A DNA stretch of 6,975 nucleotides. Source: Opitutaceae bacterium (lineage in GTDB: Bacteria; Verrucomicrobiota; Verrucomicrobiia; Opitutales; Opitutaceae). The position numbers were made by a program, and so were the translations under genes. Positions 1-6,885 of this stretch are shown one piece after another (the first letter of the stretch is position 1; every line of letters starts with the position of its first letter). The notes beneath the pieces were generated by a model, which saw only the letters and a list, made by a program, of their open reading frames with translations, made no database searches and had not been told where the DNA came from. The stretch is taken from positions 1 through 6,975 of the forward strand of contig JAHFTI010000226.1 in assembly GCA_023265535.1 (NCBI GenBank), written 5' to 3'.

Positions 1-563
1 TATCCCAAATTTGAATACGAGAAGCCGCTGCCCGGGGCAAAGGCCAGCCTCACCTTGGCCAGCGCGGCGAGCACCTGCCGGCGTCGTTCGGGGAGGGGCT
101 TGTCATTCTCATACCCCCACCAGCTGAGATTTGCGGGAAGTCCTGAACGGTGGTGGAGGAGCTGGTCCACGGTGATGCCCCGGACCGCCGGGGGCAGGCG
201 TTCGGAGAGGTCCGGGAAGAGCTCGCCCAGGCTGCTGTCCCAGCGGAGCAGCTTCCTTTCGACCAGCTGGGCGACGAGCACCGCAGTCATAGCCTTGGTG
301 TCAGACCCCAGGTGCCATGCGTCCGCGGCCGTGACTGGCGTTTCCGTGCCGCGCTTGCGTGTGCCACAGACGACGATTTCGGCGGGCTGGCCGACGCGTA
401 GGAGTGCGCCGCCAAGGGCGGGCAGGCCAGCATCGGCGCGGAGCTTTTCCACCACCTGGGACAGGCTTTCCTGCGCGCACCGTGCGGCAGGGGTGAGGGA
501 CAGCAGGCAAAGGAGGAGACTCAGCGGCCGCAGGGGGCGGAGGAGGTGAGCAGCAAAGGGCAT
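1..563 (-). CDS. Exported serine hydrolase, class C beta-lactamase/esterase fold (3' end beyond window)
   Basis: Translating the minus strand from the ATG at 563 gives 187 uninterrupted residues plus two bases of the next codon before the window edge, so only the N-terminal half is present. Residues 1-30 are a Sec-type signal peptide: basic start, hydrophobic LSLLLCLLSL core, cleavage probably after the ARCA stretch. The mature part shows hallmarks of the serine beta-lactamase-like family (Pfam Beta-lactamase, PF00144): SDTK at 87-90 is the SxxK motif with nucleophile Ser87 and Lys90, DQLLHHRSGLP at 133-143 is the usual loop after it, and YSN at 183-185 is the YxN motif. The family includes AmpC beta-lactamases, D-Ala-D-Ala peptidases and EstB-type esterases; which one cannot be decided without the C-terminal KTG-like motif. 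An in-frame ATG at 572 would add three residues; neither start has a Shine-Dalgarno sequence, and I prefer 563 for the more typical signal peptide. Its place after glycosidase genes favours an esterase or hydrolase role over antibiotic resistance, but this is inference. Confidence 0.9.
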   Translation of the reverse strand, partial: MPFAAHLLRPLRPLSLLLCLLSLTPAARCAQESLSQVVEKLRADAGLPALGGALLRVGQPAEIVVCGTRKRGTETPVTAADAWHLGSDTKAMTAVLVAQLVERKLLRWDSSLGELFPDLSERLPPAVRGITVDQLLHHRSGLPANLSWWGYENDKPLPERRRQVLAALAKVRLAFAPGSGFSYSNLG

Positions 564-579
564 GGTGCCCATACCGTTA

Positions 580-601
580 TTGCGAATTGCAGATTCCGCA
601 A
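580..601 (-). promoter_or_regulatory. Inverted repeat just upstream of the serine hydrolase start
   Basis: On the plus strand TTGCGAAT (580-587) is separated by five bases from ATTCCGCAA (593-601). The arms pair over eight base pairs with one bulged base. In the minus-strand transcript this hairpin ends 16 nt before the ATG at 563 and 7 nt before the alternative ATG at 572, where it would cover the ribosome-loading region. It could be an operator, an mRNA structure that controls initiation, or a transcription-terminating stem, but no T-tract follows it. Function is unproven. Confidence 0.4.
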
Positions 602-603
602 GG

Positions 604-621
604 GGCCCGGGCAGGCGGGCC
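604..621 (-). terminator. GC-rich stem-loop after the multidomain enzyme gene (possible weak terminator)
   Basis: GGCCCG (604-609) and CGGGCC (616-621) form a six-pair, all-GC stem around a six-base loop. It lies 18 bases beyond the stop codon of the 1298-residue gene, in the expected position for a 3'-end hairpin. No run of T follows it on the minus strand, so it is not a classical intrinsic terminator; it may slow polymerase or protect a 3' end. It sits two bases from the next inverted repeat at 580-601. Confidence 0.3.
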
Positions 622-639
622 TCGGGTCTCCAGGACCTC

Positions 640-3600
640 CTATTTCCCCTGGGCCGCCTGGCTCGGTACGACGGTGTTTCCAAGGACGGTGAATTCCGCC
701 ACGCCGGGAGTGATGCCTTGGGGCCAGCCCAGCAGGACGAGCCGGGCACGCAGTCCCGTGGTCGGGGGCACCTCCCGGTAGTCCACGAGGAAATCCTCGG
801 AGCTTTCGCTGCGGTCGAGAAGGGTCGTCCAGGTGTCCTTCGCGGTCTCGAGTTCGACGCGATAGCGGAAGGGGCCTGGCTTCACTCCACGGTTGGAATC
901 CATGCCCACGTCACGCCAGACCACGCGCACCGCCCGAATCAGCGCCGGCGCACTGAAGCGGCACGTCAGCACGGGCTGGGCATCGTCGGCTGCCGGCTGC
1001 CACCAGGTGCGCAGCTCGTTGTCCACGGCCAGGCGTCCCGGGAGATTGGGCGCCGAGCTCGAGCCCAGGCTTGCCTGTCCCCCGTTGATCGGAAGCCAGC
1101 CGGTGGGGCCGCCTCCCGGGTATGCGGGGCGCTTGCCGGGCAACCATTGGGGGAGCGAAGTGGCGGTTGGCACGAAGAGTTCGCCATTGGCATCGAATTC
1201 CGCGCGATCAATGCCGAGCCGGCGTTCAAAACCATGGGCCACCCCCGCGCGCACGGTGTAGAACGTCCACACCTGGTCCTCCGGGCCGGCGACGATGCAC
1301 CCGTGTGCGGTGCCGGTCACCAGGCCTTCCGTGGTGCGGAAAATCGGATTGCGCTTCTGGGGCGCAAAGGGGCCGAGGGGCGACTGGGCCACGTAGCAGC
1401 CCATCGCATAGCTGCGGTTCTGCGTGCCGGCGGCTGAGAAGGTGAGGAAGTACTTTCCATGGCGTTTGAGAAGCCAGGCTCCCTCGACCCAGCCCGCCGT
1501 GGGGTCCTGGTTCCATTCGCCTAAGGCCTCCCAGGGCTGCCCCTGCGGATCGAACGGTATCAGTTCGCGGGGCACAGAGAGTGCCCTGGTGGGGTGTCCG
1601 GCATCGAGCTCAACGCCCCAGATTCCGCCGGCTCTTGTGCAGCCCCAATAGAAGTACAGGCGTCCATTGTCGTCCGCGAAGAGCATCGGGTCGGTGAAGC
1701 CGGGCATGCCGGAAACCTTCGGCACCTGCATGCGCCCGAGCGAGGCGAACGGACCGAGCGGAGACGATGCCTCGTACAGCTCCGAGTCGGATGCGAGGAG
1801 CAAGAACTGTGTGCCCCGCTTCACGACCGTCGGGGCATAGCCGACATCGCGGATGTTGAGTGGGCGATGCGTCCAGGTCCCGCCCATGTCCTCACTCACC
1901 CAGGCCATGTCGACGGAGGGATAAAGGTACCATTTCCCCTCATGCCAGAGGGCCGACGGGTCGGCGAGTTCGCGAAACTGCTCCTTCCTTCCCAAGAGCC
2001 AGAGGGCATTGCCTTCACTGGGGTCCCCGTTGCTCACGGTGCGTGCCGAGCGACCGAGAGGATAATTTGGGAGGGGGAGCGGATTGCAGTAGGTGGAGAC
2101 CGCCTTCGTGGCAGGTGCTGGCACCGGGCCCTGCCCCAGCGGGGCGGGGCCCAAGGTCATCTCCTGCTGCGCACGCACCAGGGTGATGCGCATGCCTTCG
2201 ACAGGTGCAGGAGCGGTGTGCTTGGGCAGTTCGGCGGCCGTCCTGATTTTCCTTCCGTCAATGGATTGGATCAGGTCGCCCTGTGCCAGGCCCAGCCGGG
2301 CGGCGGCGGAGTCGGCGGGGACCTTGACGAGATGGACGCCGCCATCCTCCCTGGCAGTGCCAAAGGCGGAGAATTCCTCCCCCTCGATGCCCCTGACCGT
2401 GGCACCCAGCCAGGTGATTGCGCCCCCGGAGCTGGAGGCCGGGACAACGAAGCGCAGGGCGGGTATGACAGGGGTCTTGGCGATTGCCTTCAGCGAGGGC
2501 TTTTTCACGCCAAACTGGTCCATTGGGAAATTCCTGAAGCCCAGCCTGAGGGCGGGAGAATCCTCCCTCACGCGGAAGTCCCCGGAGGCGGGATCCACGA
2601 AGCGTGCGTCGCCGACGAGGGAGTTCGCGTCCCAGCCGAAGTGGAGGAATTTCCCGGCTGCGGCTGGATCGCCGGAGTGGTAGAAGTTGCGATCCACCGT
2701 CTTTCCGCGCGCCGCGTCGGTCGGGGTTTCCACGCCCCGGGGCGCGGCCATGAGGATGTTCCCGGTGACCTCGTCTCCACTTTCCGGATACCAAACGTGC
2801 GGGTGCAGCGAGTTGTTGACGACGATGTTGTTCCAGGCGCGGCGTCGGTAGCCCTCGCGCAGCTTGAGTCCACCGGAGAGGAGCAGGTTGTTGGTGATGT
2901 CGTAATTCGAGGAGCCGTCGTCGAGGTCGATGTCCCAGCCGTGATCGCAGCGCCAGCGGCTGTCACGGATGACCGTGGTTTTGGTCGCGTCGAGGAAGGG
3001 CAGGGCGGGGTCCCTTGCGAGCGGAGCCACGCCGGGCTTGGGGCGCGGGGCGGGCCAGTAGCGGTCGCGCCCCCAGGAGTTGAAGGAGCCATGGTCGCTG
3101 GTCTCCAGGACGGTGTCGAAGACATCGCAGCGCTCGATCAGGTGCCCGCCCCAGGTGCCCTCGCTGAAGTTGATGCCGGCGCGCGAGCAGTCGTAGAGGG
3201 AACAGTCCCGTATTGTGATGCACTGGGACATTGAGACCTGCACGGCGGCGGCCTGGCGCTCGACGCGGCCGATACCGTGGATGAGGGAGTCCTCGACAGC
3301 GCAGTCCGAGGGATAGTCGGGGCCCTTGGGACCGGGCGTGAGATCGAGGTCCGCGGGGGCGAGGCGTTGGCCGTATTCAAAAAGTGGATTCCTGACGGCG
3401 GAGGGCCTTCCCACAAAGGCCACGCCGCTGGCACCCGCATCGCGAATGTGGCAGCCGCGCACCAGGATGCGGCGGGCATAGCCGTCGACAAAGATGGCAT
3501 TGCCGCCGACCTGGTCGAACTCGCTGTTGAGCAGGCTGACGTCCTCGGTGCCTGTCAGCAGGACTGCGCCGCCCCGATAGATGGTCCAGTCCGAGCGCAG

Positions 3601-4536
3601 GAGGGGCTCCCTTGTGTCCATGAAGGTGCGTGCCGTGTGGCGGAAGACAAAGCCGTCGAAGCTAACGAAACGCACCGGCTTTTCGGAGGAGCCGGAGAAT
3701 TCGACAAGGTGGCGGAGGCGAACCACCTCGATGCGCGCGCGGGGAAGATCGAGGCCGGGTGCAGGCTTGAAATGGAGGGTGCGGGACTTTGCGTCGTGGA
3801 ACCATTCCCCCGGGGCGTCGAGCTCCTCGAGGATGTTCTCGACCATGCGGAACTGGGCGTGCATCCCCATCTGGCGGTTGTTCTGCCAGCCGCCCTCGTA
3901 GCTGATGGAGCCGTCCGGTTTTTTCCCCGTGATGCGATAGTGGTAGCCGCCCCAGCGGTGCTTGTGCATGGCGTGGATGAAGCCGCCTGCGGGATTGGAC
4001 CAGCGTGCAGCGCGCTCCGGGGCGAAGGCGTCGGCTGCGTAGCCCTGGTAGGCGGCGGTGGGCTTGGTCTCGTCGTGGTTGGGATAGCGAGCCATGCGCT
4101 GCCTGCGGCCGTCCACGAAGAGCTGATCTAACTCCAGCCCTGGAGGTGTCGTGGCCTGAAAGATGCCATTGCCGGATTCCTTCCAGGAGAGGTCGAGAGC
4201 CTGTCCGCCGCTGAGGATGGCCCTGCCCTCATTCTCCGCGCGGAACACGACCGGACACTGCTGCGATCCTGAATCCTCGGCGGCCAGGACCAGGGTTTGC
4301 GGGAGGTAGTAGATCCCATCGGCGACATGCACGGTCACCCGCTCCTTCCCGCAGAACGGGCGCGCCGCGTTGCGTGCGGCCTCGAGCGTTTGAAGCGGGG
4401 CGCTGCGCGTGCCCGGATTCCTGTCATTGCCCGCCGGGGAGACGTGGAAGTCCGCGGCGTGGGCGAGCTGCGCGCCGACGAACAACGACACTAAGGCCAG
4501 AAGCCGGGGAAGGGTGGGGAGGTGTGGACTCTTCAT
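640..4536 (-). CDS. Exported multidomain glycosidase: GH141-like beta-helix, PDZ, GH43, F5/8C domain
   Basis: A 1298-residue protein predicted to act outside the cytoplasm on polysaccharide. Residues 1-28 are a signal peptide (cleavage near LAHA). About 29-690 resemble right-handed parallel beta-helix glycosidases of the GH141 type: the entry motif FHVSPAGNDRNPGT (30-43), MARYPN (148-153), coil repeats at about 287-600, and the stretches HGSFNSWGRDRYW (482-494) and CDHGWDIDLDDG (530-541), rich in acidic and aromatic residues as expected of an active cleft. A PDZ domain follows at about 703-797 (core GVHLVKVPADSAAARLG, then GDLIQSIDG). After a Pro/Ala linker comes a GH43-type five-bladed propeller (about 815-1128) with all three catalytic positions: Asp859 (LADP, base), Asp949 (FTDP, pKa modulator) and Glu1018 (WVEGAW, acid). 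The C-terminus (about 1140-1287) is an F5/8-type-C, CBM32-like domain (AVDNELRTWW at 1170-1179). GH141 includes alpha-L-fucosidase and xylanase; GH43 covers arabinofuranosidase, xylosidase and galactosidase activities, so specificity is open. The ATG overlaps the upstream stop and has no Shine-Dalgarno, consistent with coupled translation. The frame is continuous, with no break at the domain joints. Confidence 0.93.
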   Translation of the reverse strand: MKSPHLPTLPRLLALVSLFVGAQLAHAADFHVSPAGNDRNPGTRSAPLQTLEAARNAARPFCGKERVTVHVADGIYYLPQTLVLAAEDSGSQQCPVVFRAENEGRAILSGGQALDLSWKESGNGIFQATTPPGLELDQLFVDGRRQRMARYPNHDETKPTAAYQGYAADAFAPERAARWSNPAGGFIHAMHKHRWGGYHYRITGKKPDGSISYEGGWQNNRQMGMHAQFRMVENILEELDAPGEWFHDAKSRTLHFKPAPGLDLPRARIEVVRLRHLVEFSGSSEKPVRFVSFDGFVFRHTARTFMDTREPLLRSDWTIYRGGAVLLTGTEDVSLLNSEFDQVGGNAIFVDGYARRILVRGCHIRDAGASGVAFVGRPSAVRNPLFEYGQRLAPADLDLTPGPKGPDYPSDCAVEDSLIHGIGRVERQAAAVQVSMSQCITIRDCSLYDCSRAGINFSEGTWGGHLIERCDVFDTVLETSDHGSFNSWGRDRYWPAPRPKPGVAPLARDPALPFLDATKTTVIRDSRWRCDHGWDIDLDDGSSNYDITNNLLLSGGLKLREGYRRRAWNNIVVNNSLHPHVWYPESGDEVTGNILMAAPRGVETPTDAARGKTVDRNFYHSGDPAAAGKFLHFGWDANSLVGDARFVDPASGDFRVREDSPALRLGFRNFPMDQFGVKKPSLKAIAKTPVIPALRFVVPASSSGGAITWLGATVRGIEGEEFSAFGTAREDGGVHLVKVPADSAAARLGLAQGDLIQSIDGRKIRTAAELPKHTAPAPVEGMRITLVRAQQEMTLGPAPLGQGPVPAPATKAVSTYCNPLPLPNYPLGRSARTVSNGDPSEGNALWLLGRKEQFRELADPSALWHEGKWYLYPSVDMAWVSEDMGGTWTHRPLNIRDVGYAPTVVKRGTQFLLLASDSELYEASSPLGPFASLGRMQVPKVSGMPGFTDPMLFADDNGRLYFYWGCTRAGGIWGVELDAGHPTRALSVPRELIPFDPQGQPWEALGEWNQDPTAGWVEGAWLLKRHGKYFLTFSAAGTQNRSYAMGCYVAQSPLGPFAPQKRNPIFRTTEGLVTGTAHGCIVAGPEDQVWTFYTVRAGVAHGFERRLGIDRAEFDANGELFVPTATSLPQWLPGKRPAYPGGGPTGWLPINGGQASLGSSSAPNLPGRLAVDNELRTWWQPAADDAQPVLTCRFSAPALIRAVRVVWRDVGMDSNRGVKPGPFRYRVELETAKDTWTTLLDRSESSEDFLVDYREVPPTTGLRARLVLLGWPQGITPGVAEFTVLGNTVVPSQAAQGK
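4533..4536 (-). promoter_or_regulatory. ATGA start/stop overlap (translational coupling)
   Basis: The ATG of the 1298-residue gene (4536-4534) shares bases with the TGA of the DUF5703 gene (4535-4533). The sequence just before this ATG (4537-4560) is GC-rich and has no GGAG/AGGA-like Shine-Dalgarno, so initiation probably depends on ribosomes finishing the upstream gene. This directly supports co-transcription and linked dosage of the two enzymes. Confidence 0.85.
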
Positions 4537-6872
4537 TGGGCGGGTGGCTGCAGGCAGATCACGAGATCCTTGCGGCGCGACTCGGGCGTGACCTTGAGTG
4601 ACACGAGTTTCCCTCCGACGAGGCGCGCCTCAATCGTGGTCTCTTGCGGGGCATGGAGCTTGAAATCAACATCCCATTCGCGAGGCCAGGCCGGAAGCAG
4701 GTAGATCTTGCCGTCGCCGTAGGGATCCGCGGCGAGCAGCATTTCCTGGAGGCCGACCATGCCTGAGCCGCCCCAGTTGTGATCGGGCACCCAGTCGTGG
4801 CCCGGTCCGAAGAAGGCGGGAAAACGGGCCTGCGGGGCACTCGTGTTGCTGAGCTTGTCGACGATGCGTCGGGCAGCCTCCGCTGTGTTGCCGAGGGCGG
4901 CCATGTTCACCGCCACAGGCATCCAGGAATAATCGCGTGTCACCTTTTCCGCACGCTTGGGCGGGAGCTGGTCCCAGGTGTTTTGTGCGATGGCAGCGGT
5001 GCCGGGCCGTGTGACGGAGTGCAGGCGATAGGGCCAGGCAGCATAGAGCTCGGGAAGTTCCCACAGGTTGTATTCCTTTTTGTGGGAGGTTGCGGGAAGA
5101 AGCACAGGCACGCCGTTCCTGACTCCCTTGGGCAGCTCCGGGAGACGAGCCAGCAGTTCACCGAAGTATGCCTTTTCGGACGCCGAGACGAGCGTGGGCT
5201 CCAGCTTGGTCAGGGCATCGCAGAGCCGACGCAGGGCACTGACCACCTCGATCGGATTTTCAGCGTCGATCAGCAGTTCGATGGAGTTGGCGGGAAAGAG
5301 GCGCAGCTTGCCGTCCGGACCATACTCCGAACCCGTGAGGAGCTTGGTTTCCCGGCGATAATAGGAGTCGAAGAAACGCACCGAGTCCTTGATCCAGCCG
5401 ATGTCCGGCCTGAGATCCTTGCCGAGGGTGGCATGGCCGTGGAGCGCCATCCAGGCATTCTCGAGTCCCATCGCAAAGGCGAACTTGAGGTGCTCCGCAC
5501 CGCACTGGCCGGTGGGGGTGGCCCACCAGGAGAGTCCCCAGACTTGGATGGGCTCGGGATAGACGACGCCCTCGGCTCCGAGACCCCTGGCCCGGGCGGC
5601 GGCTGAGCCGGCATGCATGCGGTAGAAGGCGTTGGAGGGCTCGAGAAGATCGGTGTCGCCCGCCAGCAGGGTCGGCCAGCCCAGCCAGCGCTGGTTCTGC
5701 GCCATGAAGCCGCAGAACAGCCAGTGGCGGAGGTCCGGGGTGGAGGGCCCGAGTGGGGCCCGTCCGACCTCGTCGTTGTTGTGTCCCTTGATCCTGTTGA
5801 AATTGTCCGTGGTGAAGATGCCGCCGTTGAACAACAGGGGAAGGCGGCCCCCGCGGTTGCAGGCGAGCATGTAGCGGAACAGCTGGTAATTGCGGCCAAC
5901 GAGCCAGGGTTTGTCGGAGGGACCGGCCTGCGGGTTCAGCACAATGTGGGAGCGCGACCAGAACTCAGCCCAGCGCTCGCGCTCGGTGTCCGCCGCGGCT
6001 TTCAAGCGGGTGGCATCGAGAAGAGGGCGCGTCTCGGAGATCCATTTTTCCGGGTCGGCATCCTGTTGGGCCCGAAGCGCGACGACGACGGTGTGGGACT
6101 TGGCGGGAGCTGCGGTCAGTTCCCAGGCACTGCCCTCCCATTTCTGCCAACTGACCGGGGTGACGGTGCCGCTGCTCAGCGGCTGATCACACAGGAGAGC
6201 GCCGCCAAACAGGTTGTTTTGCGCAGGATTGTGGACCTGGCCGACAGCAAATGCCTGCTTCGCGATTTCAGACTCAAGCACAGAAGGGTAATCTGCGTTG
6301 CGATGGAACCAGAGCAGCGCCTGGTCGCGCAGCAGGACATGGTCGGCGCGCACGGTGTGGGTGCGTTTACCCATGTCGATGAGCAGCCCTTCCCGTGTGC
6401 GATCCCTCCAAGTGCCGAAGTGGAGGACCAAGGCGGAGGCGGCCTCCGTGAGAGACTGGATCACCAGGTTCTCGCCACTGAACCATAATTTGAGCCGGAG
6501 TGAGCGACCATTTTTGGAGGAGGCCTCGATGAGGATGGAGCCTGAGGCCAGGTCGAGTTCCTGCCTGAAGGAGGCAAGGTTCGAGAGCGAGCCGTCGGCC
6601 GGGGTGAGGCGCAGGCAGCCCAGCTTGAGCAGGCGGCCATCCTCGTCATAGGCGCCATTGTGGGCGAGGTACAGCCAGAGGGATCCCTCCTGAACCCAGA
6701 CATTGGCTCCTGCCCCGAGACGGCCGGAGAGTGGCATGGAATCCCAGGCGTCGGTCGAAGGGCTGTCCCAGGCCACGTTGTAGGAGGCGGGCGGAAGCGC
6801 CGGCGTGCCGGCGTGTACGGTGCAGCAGAGAAATAGCCAGAGGAGAACTGCGAGGGCGGCACGTGTGCGCAT
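4533..6872 (-). CDS. Exported DUF5703 / GH95-like (alpha/alpha)6-barrel glycoside hydrolase
   Basis: A 779-residue protein with a signal peptide at 1-21 (LAVLLWLFLCC core, cleavage after TVHA). Residues 31-95 (YNVAWDSPSTDAWDSMPLSG, then NVWVQEG and LLKLG) match the N-terminal beta-sandwich known as DUF5703_N. The rest follows the layout of GH95 and related clan GH-L enzymes: helical-barrel segments LPLLFNGGIFTTD (344-356) and AQNQRWLGWPTLLAGD (391-406), then PDHNWGGSGMVGLQEMLL (696-713), which resembles the DGNFGG segment carrying the base Asp of GH95 fucosidases, and a closing beta-sandwich beginning YLLPAWPREWD (724-734). By this alignment Asp697 is the candidate general base and Glu532 (NSIELL) a candidate acid; both are inferences. 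Length is normal for the family. GH95 acts by inversion on alpha-1,2-L-fucosides or L-galactosides, but DUF5703 proteins are a distant branch, so the substrate is unknown. The ATG at 6872 starts 13 nt after the preceding stop and has no Shine-Dalgarno. The gene overlaps the next one by 4 nt. Confidence 0.93.
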   Translation of the reverse strand: MRTRAALAVLLWLFLCCTVHAGTPALPPASYNVAWDSPSTDAWDSMPLSGRLGAGANVWVQEGSLWLYLAHNGAYDEDGRLLKLGCLRLTPADGSLSNLASFRQELDLASGSILIEASSKNGRSLRLKLWFSGENLVIQSLTEAASALVLHFGTWRDRTREGLLIDMGKRTHTVRADHVLLRDQALLWFHRNADYPSVLESEIAKQAFAVGQVHNPAQNNLFGGALLCDQPLSSGTVTPVSWQKWEGSAWELTAAPAKSHTVVVALRAQQDADPEKWISETRPLLDATRLKAAADTERERWAEFWSRSHIVLNPQAGPSDKPWLVGRNYQLFRYMLACNRGGRLPLLFNGGIFTTDNFNRIKGHNNDEVGRAPLGPSTPDLRHWLFCGFMAQNQRWLGWPTLLAGDTDLLEPSNAFYRMHAGSAAARARGLGAEGVVYPEPIQVWGLSWWATPTGQCGAEHLKFAFAMGLENAWMALHGHATLGKDLRPDIGWIKDSVRFFDSYYRRETKLLTGSEYGPDGKLRLFPANSIELLIDAENPIEVVSALRRLCDALTKLEPTLVSASEKAYFGELLARLPELPKGVRNGVPVLLPATSHKKEYNLWELPELYAAWPYRLHSVTRPGTAAIAQNTWDQLPPKRAEKVTRDYSWMPVAVNMAALGNTAEAARRIVDKLSNTSAPQARFPAFFGPGHDWVPDHNWGGSGMVGLQEMLLAADPYGDGKIYLLPAWPREWDVDFKLHAPQETTIEARLVGGKLVSLKVTPESRRKDLVICLQPPAQ

Positions 6873-6885
6873 GGGGGAAGGGATG

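Noticed and set aside
474..479. Cys29 near the end of the serine hydrolase signal peptide, or the Cys16-Cys17 pair of the DUF5703 protein, as lipobox cysteines
   Set aside because: The residues before them (AAR and LFL) do not fit the usual small residue at -1 of a lipobox, so ordinary signal peptidase I cleavage is more likely.
55..549. Plus-strand frame of 164 codons near the left edge
   Set aside because: The Arg/Ser-rich translation has no motif, and the opposite strand encodes a serine hydrolase with SxxK and YxN motifs and a signal peptide over the same bases.
562..1437. 291-codon plus-strand frame spanning the intergenic gap and the F5/8C/GH43 region
   Set aside because: It crosses the boundary between two real minus-strand genes, has no ribosome binding site, and its translation resembles no protein family.
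1594..3234. 546-codon open frame on the plus strand, antisense to the multidomain enzyme gene
   Set aside because: It lies wholly inside the minus-strand gene, whose translation shows recognisable domains. The antisense product is Gly/Ala/Val/Asp-rich with no signal peptide or known motif, as expected for a shadow frame in GC-rich DNA.
3277..4131. 284-codon plus-strand frame antisense to the beta-helix region
   Set aside because: Same reasoning: low-complexity acidic/Gly/Ala/Val composition, no motif, and complete overlap with a well-supported gene.
4779..6488. Two consecutive plus-strand frames (275 and 291 codons) opposite the DUF5703 gene
   Set aside because: They mirror codon-position GC bias of the true gene. 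Their products are Gly/Val/Glu-rich without domains, while the opposite strand encodes a full-length family member.
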